The notes under the pieces were generated by a model that was not told the DNA's origin, did not search any database, and saw nothing but the letters and a program-made list of their open reading frames with translations. A stretch of 64,000 nucleotides of DNA from Cladocopium goreaui (lineage: Eukaryota; Sar; Dinophyceae; Suessiales; Symbiodiniaceae): NCBI GenBank assembly GCA_947184155.2, contig CAMXCT020002646.1, positions 345,558 to 409,557 on the forward strand, written 5' to 3'. Positions 1-10,619 of this stretch are shown here, piece after piece (positions within the stretch are counted from its first letter, which is position 1; every line of letters starts with the position of its first letter). The position numbers and the translations under genes are program-made.

Positions 1-1755
1 CCTGGGCTCATGAGTCTCATGTTGGGCGATAGCATGCCCTTGCAACTGCGCAAAACCAGAGCCAGCTACCGGATTGCGCTGGCTCCACTTGAGGTGCATA
101 TATGCCGCTTCCGGCGACCCTGCCGGAGGCAAGCACGGGCCCAGGATTTTGCGCACCGGTGCCAGAGCTTTAGCTCCCCATCCTTGTGCACGCAGTGCGA
201 GGGTGGTTGCGTGATCCTCGGTGTCAAAAGCTACTACCTGCTCATCGGACAATGGTGGGAAGCAAGCTTGCAGGGTCTGCAGGCAGTCCTTGGCATCCCT
301 GAGGTGCTCGATGAGCCGTTTGCGTGTGGCATAGGTCTTTGCACAGGCGTTGCAAGTCTGGTCGATGGCATAAAACTTGACCAGGCGTCTGTACCCGTGT
401 GCACGACCAGACTGAGTCGCGAGGGCTCGCTTGGATGGGAATGCTTTCTGACATTGGTCGCAGACCCAGGTTTCGCTCTGGGTGGCCTGGGCACAGGGCA
501 GGATGCCCCCTGCGTCAACGAATCTGGCTTGGAAAGCTTTGAGCCAAACATGCTCCTCTGCATTCGCTTGGCGGAAGCTCAGGCAGCCCTTGGCAGCTTT
601 CTTGAGCCTCCCATTCCAATTGGTGTCCAGCGCCACATATGTGATCCACGCCGTAAGGTCTGCAGCATCTGTTGGGGCACCGGGAACCTGATAAAATTGC
701 AAGAACCAGGCAAAGGAGGACTTGCAAAGGGCTAGCCAACTGTGGGGCCATTCACCAGTTTGGTAAAGCAGGTTCCAGAGGGTTTGTGGGCAGTACTTCA
801 ATAGGCGTTTGAGATATCGAAGCCTGGCCACATGCAGTTGGTCCGTGGGCGGCAGGATCTGGGCTAGGGCGAAAAGGTCAGTGGTATCGACCTTGACTGG
901 GGCGATACCTTTGAGCATGGGCTTAGTCATCAATCCCAGGGGTTTCCTGAGTTTTTGTTGCCATGTGGCGAGGTGGTCATCTGTGACCCCAACCCACGTG
1001 TGAGCATTGTACATCATCCTGGACATGCTAAGGGACTGGAAAGCTGTGGTTTTGGCCTTGAGGCCGACATGCCTCTTGTGGTAAAAGGAACGCGCAAGGC
1101 ATCCCCAGCTTTGCATGGCCAGGGAGGCTCGCTGGGCAATTTCCCTTTGGTGGCATCCCCCAATCTGCATCCAGGACCCTAGATGTTTGTAGGAATGGGA
1201 CACGCGGAGGTTGAATGTGTTTGCTTCCTGATGCCAAGAGAGCCATTGACCAGAGTCGTGCAGGCGCTCCTTCAAGGCTTTGGACCCTTTCCCCAGGATA
1301 TCCCAGAGAACCTCTGTCTTGCCTTGGTTGAAGTTCACATCTAAGCCACGCGCCCTTGCCGCTGCATGGAAGGATTCCACCACAAGCTTGATGAGGCCCT
1401 CGACCTCTGGCAAAGTCTCGGCATGGATGGCCACGGCTACGTCGTCCACAAAGGACACATCAAAATAGGCATGAAGTGGGATGTCTTCGGCGTCAGCAAA
1501 GGAACTGCAGTGTGTGGGTGCTCCGAGCCAGGTTGCCCTCGAGCCTTGCTGAACCTTTGCATGCATGTCGTGCAGGACCAAGCGCATAATCAGGTTGAAA
1601 AGCAGGTCCCCTAGCGGGTCGCCAGGTCTGGTCCCCCGCGTGGTGTGGCACACCCCGGGTACCCCCTCCACCGTGAAGAAGGTGTTGTGCATGCAGTCTT
1701 GGATCAGTTTCTCGGTGTGGGCAGATGCATTTATAATGGCGTGGTCGGAGGACCC
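1..1755 (-). CDS. LINE-type reverse transcriptase, C-terminal part, runs off left edge
   Basis: This frame has no stop codon from 2574 down to base 1, so the C-terminus lies outside the window. Reading leftwards on the minus strand it shows a LINE RT motif B region (RGTRPGDPLGDLLFN, about 1601-1645), the catalytic FVDD box (about 1440-1455), a thumb-like segment, and two cysteine-pair zinc-finger-like motifs (CDQCQKAF near 460, CNACAKTY near 340) followed by histidines. These belong to non-LTR retrotransposon ORF2 proteins, which copy element RNA at a nicked target. Recognisable RT starts only near 1745. The fingers and the motif A aspartate are not visible upstream, although the frame stays open, so the RT looks 5'-truncated or joined to unrelated sequence. 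Both aspartates of FVDD are present. Family assignment is firm; whether the protein is functional is doubtful. Confidence 0.85.
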
Positions 1756-2012
1756 TGTGATGGTTCGGCCATTCGATTTGATGAGTGAATTGGCAAGCAA
1801 GGTTGACACTCGACAGCCGATGTGGATGGTGCTCTCCATGTTGGCGTTGTGAGGAAAGATTCCCACGAACAAAGGCTTCTCGTTGCGTGCTTGAGCCGCT
1901 ACCTCTGCCCTGTTTGTGACCCCGTGACCAGCTCGTCCTTGAGGAATGACTGCTCCTGGAATCCCTGAATGAGCAGTGAGAGCAGCTGCCACAGCTGGCT
2001 CTTGCATGATCA

Positions 2013-2980
2013 CTAGGGTAGGGCGTTTACCCATGCACCTTCTGGGAGGTACCCAGCGACCAGGACAGCGGCTGCCACTAAGTTCCCTCCTGCGGCGATG
2101 TGGGCAGGACCATTTTGGACACTTCTTAGGGCGTTTGTTGTTCCGAACATCGTTTCTTCGAAATGTCCATATGATCCGGCGACGCATGCTGCGACCAAGG
2201 TGGGGCCAACTCCTGCTTGTGCCCATGGTGCCACGATGGGAACGCTGCGATCCAATGCATTCCATTCTCTCACAGTTGGCGTTCCTGCGGGAAGAGCTGC
2301 TCCTCCGGGTCTTGGGCTGAAAACTCTTCCCAGAGAAATTTCTTCTTTGATGTGTTTCTTGAAGGACTCGAAAAGGTCCTTCAGTTTCCCCTCTGTCCCG
2401 CAGTTGATCCTCACACCATCTATGCCTACGGTGAGAGAGTTGGCACGGTTGATCGTTCGAAACGTCCAATTCCCAGGGGCAATCACAGGTACATGGGCCT
2501 CCAAGTTCACGCGGAGGTCTGGCATCGTTTAAGGCTTGGGAACAAGTCACCTGAACTGCCCCACTGCCTGATCGTCAAATTCAGGGCAGCGGTTGCAGCT
2601 GACTCGTCGAAACGGTTGGCTGCCCCACCATTTGCCGCCAGAGCGGCTGCAGCGTTGGCCGCCGCAGACCAATTCCCTGGCACCGCAACTCCAGCTGCTG
2701 CATATCCAGCCTTTACAGCTTCCGCGATCCCATACACGTCTCCTTCGGCTTTCGCCGAGAAAACTCCCGTTGAGCCGATCTCATGCAACAGAGTTCCGTC
2801 CCCGTTGTTGGCAGCTGATGCTACCCCCACTCGACCTGTCAAGTGCGCATCGTCCCTAATGACAATCACAGTGGATCTACCCTCTGGCGTCCCCTGATCT
2901 TTTTCTGCACCAATGCCGGTAGCAAGACGATCAGTTGCAGGGGATCCCAACAGGTTCACAAGGCCCAAAATGCCTGCCAT
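2013..2980 (-). pseudogene. Unknown Ala/Gly-rich protein of SL-tagged retrocopy, two frames
   Basis: A minus-strand reading frame starts with ATG at 2980, 49 nt downstream of an intact spliced-leader sequence, and ends at 2507. A second frame from 2525 to 2013 continues with similar composition, and a third frame is open from 2574 through the LINE RT to base 1. The product is rich in Ala, Gly, Val and Asn, with the short motif PGNW occurring once in each of the two frames. I do not recognise a family. The frame changes suggest a decayed retrocopy, or one holding a small unrecognised intron. A capsid-like or LINE ORF1 protein are possibilities only. Confidence 0.45.
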
Positions 2981-3029
2981 TGTTCCAAGGGACTATGATC
3001 TTTTAACCAAGCTTGCAAAACCAAGCTGT

Positions 3030-3051
3030 CTTGAGCCAAAATGGCTACGGA
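3030..3051 (-). other. Relict dinoflagellate spliced leader (SL)
   Basis: On the minus strand the 22 bases read TCCGTAGCCATT...TTGGCTCAAG, a full match to the conserved dinoflagellate trans-spliced leader, with T at the variable first position. It is followed by ACAGC rather than a GT donor, and no SL-RNA Sm-like site was noticed, so it is the 5' end of a reverse-transcribed mRNA and not an SL RNA gene. The next frame starts at 2980. This is the strongest taxonomic marker in the window. Confidence 0.93.
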
Positions 3052-3113
3052 GGGAAGGATGACATCCCATATATGAAATGGAAAATAAAAAATGTTTGAA
3101 ACCAACAACCAGT
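3052..3113. repeat. Family 4 inverted-repeat element, half copy
   Basis: This is the right half of the family whose full copies lie at 34820-34931 and 60584-60685, ending in the AACCAACAACCAG terminus. It starts exactly where the SL ends, so the retrocopy appears to have inserted into this element. Confidence 0.6.
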
Positions 3114-3413
3114 TACAGTTATGGCCCAAAATATCAGCTATAAATATCTATAAATTATATAAGTCAGTTGGAACCTCATTTATGGAATGATAACCCCATT
3201 TTTAACCATTTAGAACTGGTGTTTCAGGGCTTAGGTCTCCGGGTTGGAAATTTTGCATCCGATCTATCCCGTGAGAGCACCAAGTCACATGACTGCCAGG
3301 AGTGGCCTGGGCACGTAGGCATTGAGATTTGCTGCAGTACTTCGATGGCATGGGGGCTCATATGGATTGAATGTGTTAGAAAAGTTGATGAACGAAACCA
3401 TTTTCTAAGTAGT

Positions 3414-3573
3414 TACCCTCTGGTAAACTGACAGTTTGCTATTGAAAATGACCATTTATAGTTGGTAAACCTCTACATAGCTATTGAAAATGGCCCAGTC
3501 GAAATTGTGAGTTTTCCCATTATAGCTATGGTGATTTTCCATAGTTTTTTGTTAACGTTTACCAGGCCGGGTA
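3414..3573. repeat. Family 1 inverted-repeat element (composite)
   Basis: It starts TACCCTCTGGTAAACTGACAG and ends GTTTACCAGGCCGGGTA, with internal mirror blocks around GAAAATGG and GATTTTCC. The length is longer than the usual ~105 bp and suggests two overlapping copies. Confidence 0.7.
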
Positions 3574-4098
3574 ACTAGCTCCATGGCTCTCAAGTATCAC
3601 AAGCTATGGTGAGAGTCGAGAAATCGTACCGTGCCAGGTGACAAAGACTTCCAGTACCAGTGGGACCCAGAAGCTGCCGAGACCAAAAGCGAGTCCACTG
3701 GAAATGTCTGGAAGTCCTACTTGTTGTTTATGTACTGTTGATATATTCAATGGGGATATTCCCTTACATTGGCCTGAAAAATAGGCCTTATATATAGTAG
3801 GTACCTCCAATTTAGGTTCCTGAAATGGCCATTGATATATACAGCTATTTTGCTTCTGGTCAAGGTTTCTGCAGTAGAAGTGAGCCCATCGGTGTCTAGC
3901 CTCTGATGCTGCACCCACACCACTTGCAGTCTGAGTTCAGGACCAAATGCAGCCCCAGAAGGGAAAGTACAAATATCTCATCTCCGATAGGCAACAAGCT
4001 ACAAAGCAATGGCCTCGGTGAAAGAAACAGCTCCGAACTGCAGTAAGCTTCTGGAATGCTCTTCAAACCAGACCATGTTAAAATATGTTAAAATCATA
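3574..4098. other. No recognised gene
   Basis: A 104-codon open frame on the minus strand (3604-3918) has no recognisable domain and includes low-complexity TATA-rich sequence. I see nothing else supportable. Confidence 0.4.
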
Positions 4099-4204
4099 TA
4101 CCCTCTGGTTATTTAACATAGCCAATGGAAAATGGCCCATTTATAGCTGGTTCACCTATTAAAAGTGGTGATTTTCCATGGCTATGTTAAATAACCAGAC
4201 AGTA
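4099..4204. repeat. Family 1 inverted-repeat element
   Basis: Termini are TACCCTCTGGTTATTTAACATAG and its mirror CTATGTTAAATAACCAGACAGTA, around a GATTTTCC-type core. Confidence 0.8.
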
Positions 4205-4319
4205 AAACCATTAGAAGAAAGCACCTGTTGCAAGTTGCAAGTAGATCTCAGTACGAAAAAACGAACTCTTGTCAGGCTGGAGTTATTGACAAAAGGTACG
4301 ACAACTCAACAGTATGACA

Positions 4320-4425
4320 TACCCTCTGGTAAACTAACATAGCTATTGAAAATGGCCATAGAAATAGTGGATTTATCCATTAAAAATAGTGATTTTCCAT
4401 AGCTATGTTAGTTTACCAGAGGGTA
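4320..4425. repeat. Family 1 inverted-repeat element (near-perfect)
   Basis: This is a clean copy with ~25-bp terminal inverted repeats: TACCCTCTGGTAAACTAACA at the left and the exact mirror TGTTAGTTTACCAGAGGGTA at the right. GTAAAC near one end and TTTACCAG near the other read as a splice donor and acceptor on either strand. Confidence 0.9.
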
Positions 4426-4457
4426 CTCCTTTTCCTTTTCAACGGATTGTCCCTTAT

Positions 4458-4642
4458 GAATGCTAAACCTCTGGGGTCGTCCAAATGGTGCCGGATGTAG
4501 CAGCCAAGCCGCAATTGTTCGTGGGGCTACAACTCTGCTGTCGATATTTCTCGATGGCTCGCTGGATTCCCTCATCGCACGTGCCCCTAGGCTCAGGCGG
4601 CGTCTGAAAAGGGTCGGATTGATCCCCAAAGTGTATTGCCAA
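4458..4642 (-). CDS. Candidate exon, unknown protein
   Basis: On the minus strand the pyrimidine-rich TCATTTTCCCAG at about 4643-4654 looks like a splice acceptor. The following frame (GDQSDPFQTPPEPRGTC..., then IQRAIEKYRQQ) stays open to a TAG at about 4458, or leaves at GAG|GTTTAG. A second frame is also open across the stretch and reaches the family 1 element at 4425, where removal of the element as an intron would keep it open. I cannot decide between the frames. No family is recognised. Confidence 0.4.
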
Positions 4643-4666
4643 CTGGGAAAATGATTGACTTACAGA

Positions 4667-4762
4667 GTTAGCTAAGTTGGTTTATAAGTCCCATAACTAT
4701 GGTTTATGGCAGATATAACTATAGTTAATGGGGTTTATAAACCCACTTATAACTGGGGGGAC
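4667..4762. repeat. Family 3 inverted-repeat element, partial
   Basis: It carries the family 3 core (GTTAGCTAAGTTGGTTTATA ... AACCCACTTATAACTGGGGG) but lacks the outer GGTGCC/GGCACC termini seen at 15503-15629. Confidence 0.75.
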
Positions 4763-4776
4763 TATAGTTGTAACTA

Positions 4777-4987
4777 TACCCTCTGGTTATTTAACGTAGC
4801 TACGGAGAAATCACCATTTTTAATTGGGAAATCAGCAAAAAAACGTCTATAAATGGACCATTTTCCATAGCTAATACCCTCTGGTTATGTCAAAATAGCT
4901 ATTGGAAATGGCCATTGAAATAGTGAGTTTTCCCATTCAACATGGTGGATCTTTCCATAGTTTTTTGTTAACGTTTACCAGATGGTA
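4777..4987. repeat. Two abutting family 1 elements
   Basis: One copy starts at 4777 (TACCCTCTGGTTATTTAACG) and is interrupted or truncated at about 4873. A second, starting TACCCTCTGGTTATGTC, runs to GTTTACCAGATGGTA at 4987. Confidence 0.75.
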
Positions 4988-5157
4988 ACTATAAATGGAT
5001 ACAAATGGATTTAGGGGTACGAGGACAACCCGCACTTGAATGACAATCAATTTGCCGGTTCGTATGTTGTATGCTGTGTGAGTAGCTTCCTCAAACTACG
5101 ACTTGCTGGTATCTGCTTCACTTTCCGTATTTGCAACCAAATGCAAAAGGGTTACAC

Positions 5158-5531
5158 ATGAGCTCAAGAAGTCCCTCAATAGCCAATGCTGTTCAAGAGA
5201 TCGTGGCTCGCCAAATGGATCAATTACAGGCCAAAAACCAATCTGGGTGTGTCTGAAAATAGTGTACCCCTAAACCCAATGGTTAATCATCATTATCCCT
5301 ATTAAATGGCTATAATTGGGAATATACCCTATTTTCAGACAAATCCATCTAGACACCCAACCATTCAGTAGTTCTTCATCCTGTTCCCGTAGCCATAAAT
5401 TGTCCGCTCCCCCATCGGCACCTCCCAATAAGTTTTGGGCTCAAAGGGATGTAGCGCACAATGGGTCCGAAAGCCAACCTCTGCCAAGACACATGTCTAT
5501 TGCACCTTCTACTGTAGCAGTAGATTTGTGA
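5158..5531 (+). CDS. Small two-exon gene with an intron made of an inverted-repeat element
   Basis: Exon 1 is 5158-5246 from ATG (MSSRSPSIANAVQEIV...), and exon 2 is 5339-5531, ending in TGA. The intervening 92 nt begin GTGTGTCTGAAAATAG and end CTATTTTCAG. Removing them joins TCT-GG to A-CAA in frame and gives an uninterrupted 93-residue protein, rich in Ser, Gln and Pro in its second half. Other GT choices nearby give early stops. The frame upstream of the ATG is open to a TAG at 5083, so more 5' coding sequence is possible. GTAGCA/GTAGAT near the end of exon 2 could be a donor to the candidate exon at 5697. The protein family is not recognised. The intron coincides with a family 2 element with mirrored GTCTGAAAATAG termini. 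Confidence 0.6.
5247..5340. repeat. Family 2 inverted-repeat element acting as intron
   Basis: Terminal inverted repeats are GTCTGAAAATAG at 5251 and CTATTTTCAGAC ending at 5340. The intron is inferred as 5247-5338, with GT and AG supplied by or adjoining the termini. Confidence 0.75.
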
Positions 5532-5534
5532 AGA

Positions 5535-5650
5535 ATCAAATAATCAATAAATATCAAAAAAAATATACTCAATATATATTATAAATAATCAATAATCAAT
5601 AAAACATCAATAAATAATCAATAAATACCAGTAGTTTAATATATTAAACT
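5535..5650. repeat. AT-rich AATCAATAAATA low-complexity tract
   Basis: Irregular repetition of AATCAATAAATA/ATCAATAAAAC. There is no coding signal. It may be intronic between 5531 and the next candidate exon. Confidence 0.7.
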
Positions 5651-5696
5651 CAAAACGACCGGATTGACAAGATTTCCAGCGCATCCTTCTGCATCT

Positions 5697-5822
5697 GAGC
5701 AGAGCACCGACCATGGTTCTGCTCAGCACCAACACCGATCAACTCCCAAACCTGCCAGGATACGACGTCATAAGATTGATCGGATCACTGCCATGGTCAA
5801 AGCACGGTTCATTTGGGCCCCT
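5697..5822 (+). CDS. Candidate exon, unknown protein
   Basis: After TTCTGCATCTGAGCAG, a possible acceptor, a basic frame reads through (STDHGSAQHQHRSTPKPAR, then IRRHKIDRITAMVKARFIWA) to CCCCTG|GTTATC, a possible donor. It could be a further exon of the gene at 5158. The family is not recognised, and another frame is also open here. Confidence 0.35.
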
Positions 5823-6356
5823 GGTTATCCCTTATGAGGGATTCCAAGAATCATGTGATACCAATCCCAAGAATGGAGTACCAGTACTACCAGTACCATC
5901 CCTTGCGTGGCTTATTCCAGAAACCGTGTAACTTGACCAGGGCACATGTCATTCTGCTGCAATTATTGCGTGTTATATCCCATTATACTCCCAAGATACC
6001 CTTATGCATCCCACGATTCAACTATAGTATCCCAAAGAATCCCAAAGTTGTATCCACCATAAACCAACATGAAAACCAAGTGAGCTGTGCACCAACTTCG
6101 CTTAAGAAAAATCCCAACATGCATCCCACTAAATCCCATGAGAACCTCATGGAAAATGCCATGTAGTCCTTTTTTTTTAATCCTCACTGAATCCCATGAA
6201 ATCCTCGTTATCCGAACCACCAGGGTCGCTTCTCACCTCTCCTCTGGAGTTGGTTATCCCCATGTGTCCCACGATTCCTGGTGCGCTCAGCGACCCAGTT
6301 GTTTTCTGGGTCGTGTCAATGGGAATTTTCTACCCAAAACAGGAAAAACAGGTAGA

Positions 6357-6445
6357 AAAGTGATTCAAACAGGTTATATACTATAGTAATGGTGAATTAT
6401 AATACAAGTAATGGTGATTATAGTAATGGTGATTACTATAGTACT
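6357..6445. repeat. TAGTAATGGTGATTA short tandem/inverted tract
   Basis: Several irregular repetitions of ATAGTAATGGTGAATTATAA, with no coding signal. The flanking sequence from 5823 to 6700 contains nothing else I can identify. Confidence 0.5.
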
Positions 6446-6705
6446 ATAATTATTGGATGTCACTTTTCTGCATCCTTTTTGATGGCCATGCTTTCGTGGC
6501 CCGAAACACATTTCTGAAACTGACCCAGCTCCTGCAGTACACTGAGTGCAGCCCGCAATCCAGGTCCAGACCTAGGCCCAGGGCGAATGCCAACATTTCT
6601 TGCGTTTTTGATAGATCCGGGTTTATTTAACATTGTGAATGATAATCAATTTCATATACATTATGTATATATCCTTGATATGTTCTCCTTTTGATATAGA
6701 TTCTG

Positions 6706-6815
6706 CCGCTATGGAAAATGACCATCGTGAATAGGTAAATCAACATAAATAATCTACTTTCATGAACCATTTTCCATAGCTATAGCAGCTACGTTATATA
6801 AATAACCAGAGGGTA
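6706..6815. repeat. Decayed family 1 inverted-repeat element
   Basis: The right terminus ATAACCAGAGGGTA and the core CTATGGAAAATGACC...CATTTTCCATAG remain, but the left terminus is eroded. Confidence 0.6.
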
Positions 6816-7087
6816 GATGTATAGATATGACAGGCAAAACAAGCCTATATTAGAGAGATGGATTGTCAACATTGACTTCTGCTATTCTCCCACATTGACT
6901 TCTGCTATTCTCCCATGTGTACATATAGATAGATATAGATATGCATACCTGAGAAGGGGGGGGACGAAAGCCAGCCCCCAAAGCAATGCTCATGGTTTTT
7001 TTTTGTCTCTGCGCTGAAGTATCTCGAAGTAAAGGCGGTTGCTAGTTGTTAGCATTCCACGATACTTCCGTCCAGATCAGCTCCAGC

Positions 7088-8378
7088 TCGGCCGTTTTAG
7101 GCCAAATCCTGGCCAGGAGCCTTTTGGAGCCAGATCCAGAGCAGAAACCTGTTGGAAGCAATTTTCTGCCATTTGGCGGCCATTCGGCCGGCTATTGCAT
7201 TTCGCTTTTGGGAAGAACGGGAAACGGCTACATATACAATTTTAGAACGAACAGCAAGCAAACAGAAGCTATGAACCAGCATTGTGAAGCTAAAAACACA
7301 TAGACCCTTTTACACACAGACCCTTGCAGACTACACACAAACGTTTTTACACACAAACGCTTTTACACACAGACACTTTTTTACTTCGACACACAGATGC
7401 TTTTACACACAGACCCCTTTACAATAGCTTTACACAGAAACACGTTGACACAGAGACGCTTTTACAGACAAACAGCTTCACACAGACACGCTTGTACACA
7501 CAGACGCTTTCACACACAGACCCGTGTACGCAGGGACAGCTTTACACACAGACGCTTTTACACATAGACCCTTTGACACACAGACCCTTGCACACACAGA
7601 CGCCGTGAGACATAGACGCTTTTTTCGCACAGACACTTTTTGACACATAAACATCTTGACACAGAAATGCTTTTACACAGAGACCTTTTTACACACAGAC
7701 ACTTTTACACAGAAACCTTTTTACACACCGACCCTTTTACGCATACACAAAATGTTGCACACAGACCCTTTTACACACAGGCGCTTTTACACACAAACAC
7801 TTTTACACACATACGCTTTTACACACAAAGGCTTTTACATACAGACCTTTTTACACACAAACATCCTTACACCGAAAGGCTTTTACACAGAGTCGTAGTA
7901 GCACACAGACTGTTGGACACACAAACATCTTGACACAGAAATGCTTTTACACGCAGACCTTTTTACACACAGACACTTTTAAACACGAACCTTTTTACAC
8001 ACCGACCCTTTTACGCATACACAGAATGTTGCAAACAGACCCTTTTACACACAGACGCTTTTACACACAAACACTTTTACATACATACGCTTTGACACAC
8101 AGAGGCTTTTACACACAGAAGCTTTTACACAGAGACCCTTTTACACACAGAAGCTTGTACACACAGACCCTTGTACACACAGATATATCTACAGAGAAAC
8201 GCTTTTACACAGAGACGCTTTTACATAGAAACATCTTCACACAGAGACGTTGCGGCATGTTTTTTTACCTTCATTTGTAAAGCCGAAAAATGGTCAAATA
8301 GTTGGTGTTTTCGTGTTTTTTGAACAGTCTCGGAGCAAAAAACTCCGAAAAAAAAAAACGTGTTTTCTGACGCCTCGC
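7088..8378. repeat. Large direct duplication, copy 1
   Basis: It begins CGGCCGTTTTAGGCCAAATC, continues through a ~200-bp unique block and the 16-bp minisatellite, and ends in an A-rich CTCGGAGCAAAAAACTCCG segment. It matches 8572-9775 with a few indels. Confidence 0.9.
7300..8245. repeat. 16-bp minisatellite (CTTTTACACACAGACG)
   Basis: Degenerate tandem copies of CTTTTACACACAGACG, with variants ACAAACA, ATACG and AGAGG at the 3' half. Because 16 is not a multiple of 3 the unit is read in all frames, which creates long repetitive open frames (FYTQTLLHTD...) that I do not regard as genes. Confidence 0.9.
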
Positions 8379-8384
8379 AAGCCC

Positions 8385-8573
8385 GGAGCCTTTTGGAGCC
8401 AGCTTGTGGGACTTTCGCGGCTTGCGGGCCGGCAACTAAAAGGGCCTTCTGGGATCAAGGGGAAACGGCCATTTTTAGCCAAATCCTGGCCGAAGCCTTT
8501 TGGAGCCAGCTTTTAAGACTTTCGCGGCTTGCGGGCCGGCAACGAAAAGTGCCTTCTGGGCTCAAGGGGAAAC
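8385..8573. repeat. Two ~100-bp tandem units
   Basis: GGAGCCTTTTGGAGCCAGCT ... CAAGGGGAAACGGCC occurs twice (about 8385-8470 and 8485-8573), linking the two large duplicates. Confidence 0.75.
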
Positions 8574-9775
8574 GGCCGTTTTAGGCCAAATCCTGGCCAG
8601 GAGCCTTTTGGAGCCAGATCCAGAGCAGAAACCTGTTGGAAGCAATTTTCTGCCATTTGGCGGCCATTCGGCCGGCTATTGCATTTCGCTTTTGGGAAGA
8701 ACGGGAAACGGCTACATATACAATTTTAGAACGAACAGCAAGCAAACAGAAGCTATGAACCAGCATTGTGAAGCTAAAAACACATAGACCCTTTTACACA
8801 CAGACCCTTGCAGACTACACACAAACGTTTTTACACACAAACGCTTTTACACACAGACACTTTTTTACTTCGACACACAGATGCTTTTACACACAGACCC
8901 CTTTACAATAGCTTTACACAGAAACACGTTGACACAGAGACGCTTTTACAGACAAACAGCTTCACACAGACACGCTTGTACACACAGACCCGTGTACGCA
9001 GGGACAGCTTTACACACAGACGCTTTTGACACACAAACATCTTGACACAGAAATGCTTTTACACAGAGACCTTTTTACACACAGACACGTTTAAACAGAA
9101 ACCTTTCTACACACCGACCCTTTTACGCATACACAGAATGTTGCACACAGACCCTTTTACACACAGACGCTTTTACACACAAACACTTTTACACACATAC
9201 GCTTTCACACACAGAGGCTTTTACATACAGACCTTTTTACACACAAACATCTTTACACGGAAAGGCTTTTACACAGAGTCGTAGTAGCACACAGACTGTT
9301 GGACACACAAACATCTTGACACAGAAATGCTTTTACACGCAGACCTTTTTACACACAGACACTTTTAAACACGAACCTTTTTACACACGGACCCTTTTAC
9401 GCATACACAGAATGTTGCAAACAGACCCTTTTACACACAGACGCTTTTACACACAAACACTTTTACATACATACGCTTTGACACACAGAGGCTTTTACAC
9501 ACAGAAGCTTTTACACAGAGACCCTTTTACACACAGAAGCTTGTACACACAGACCCTTGTACACACAGATATATCTACAGAGAAACGCTTTTACACAGAG
9601 ACGCTTTTACATAGAAACATCTTCACACAGAGACGTTGCGGCATGTTTTTTTTTACCTTCATTTGTAAAGCCGAAAAATGGTCAAATAGTTGGTGTTTTC
9701 GTGTTTTTTGAACAGTCTCGGAGCAAAAAACTCCGTAAAAAAAAAAAAAAACGTGTTTTTTGACGCCTCGCAAGC
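8572..9775. repeat. Large direct duplication, copy 2
   Basis: Near-identical to 7088-8378 at an offset of 1484 at the start. It is shortened inside the minisatellite (compare 7510-7640 with 9000-9030), as expected from slippage or unequal exchange. Confidence 0.9.
8785..9635. repeat. 16-bp minisatellite, second array
   Basis: The same CTTTTACACACAGACG unit and variant order as 7300-8245, with an internal deletion. Confidence 0.9.
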
Positions 9776-9985
9776 CCAAAACCACGGTAGTTGCGGTGTT
9801 TTTTTGCTCCTGGAACCAAAAACCACGGTGTTTACAGTGTTTTATGGCCAGCACCTAGCAAAAACAGTGGTATTTACGCAGTTTTCAGCATGTTGCAAGA
9901 CGTACTTTTGCCAGGCCAAACGCACAAAAACACCGTAAATTACAGTGTTTCGGCATTTGAAACCCGATGAAAACCGTCAAGAACC
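9655..9985. repeat. ~310-bp direct repeat, copy 1
   Basis: Contains CCAAAACCACGGTA and TTGCGGTGTTTTTTTGCTCC blocks ending AACCCGATGAAAACCGTC. It is repeated at 10005-10310. Confidence 0.85.
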
Positions 9986-10004
9986 ACCAACAAGGTAAAG
10001 CCGA

Positions 10005-10310
10005 AAAATGGTCAAATAGGTGGTGTTTTCGTGTTTTTTGAACATTCTCGGAGCAAAAAACTCCGTAAAAACCGTGTTTTTTTGACGCCTCGCAAGCCCA
10101 AAACCACGGTATTTGCGGTGTTTTTTGCTCCTGGAACCAAAAACCACGGTATTTACAGTGTTTTATGGCCAGAACCTAGCAAAAACAGTGGTATTTACGC
10201 AGTTTTCAGCATGTTGCAAGACGTACTTTTGCCAGGCCAAACGCACAAAAACACCGTAAATTACAGTGTTTTGGCGTTTGAAACCCGATGAAAACCGTCG
10301 AAAACCACCA
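10005..10310. repeat. ~310-bp direct repeat, copy 2
   Basis: Near-identical to 9655-9985. Followed by a C-rich GC island (10380-10450) and TTCGCTTCGCTTCGCTT at about 10462. Confidence 0.85.
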
Positions 10311-10619
10311 ACAAGTGTCCAAAATGGAGCATCTCGTTCGGGCCCAAAAAACCAGGCAAACGGCAGGTCGGTTTTTGAGCTCTCCCCCCCCAGGCTCCGG
10401 CCTCACCTTTCAAAAACGGACCGATTTCGGGCCTCCCCCCCCCCACACCCCCTAGATTAGCTTCGCTTCGCTTCGCTTATACCTATACTCAAGCCCAGGC
10501 CTTCGGCTGGCTTTCGTGATATACATAATCTGTATACACACATATGTCACACATGCATATGCATATTATAATATATAAATAATCATGGATGTATACTATG
10601 TATATATACATATATGCTG

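Noticed and set aside
10-735. 241-codon plus-strand open frame
   Set aside because: It is the antisense of the LINE RT C-terminal region, whose minus-strand frame has recognisable RT and zinc-finger motifs and no stops.
3030-3051. SL RNA gene
   Set aside because: No GT donor follows the leader and no intron or Sm-like site was seen; a coding frame begins 49 nt downstream, so it is a cDNA relict.
7324-8280. Long open frames with FYTQTLLHTDTF-type repeats
   Set aside because: Produced by the 16-bp minisatellite being free of stops in several frames; composition and duplication history argue against genes.
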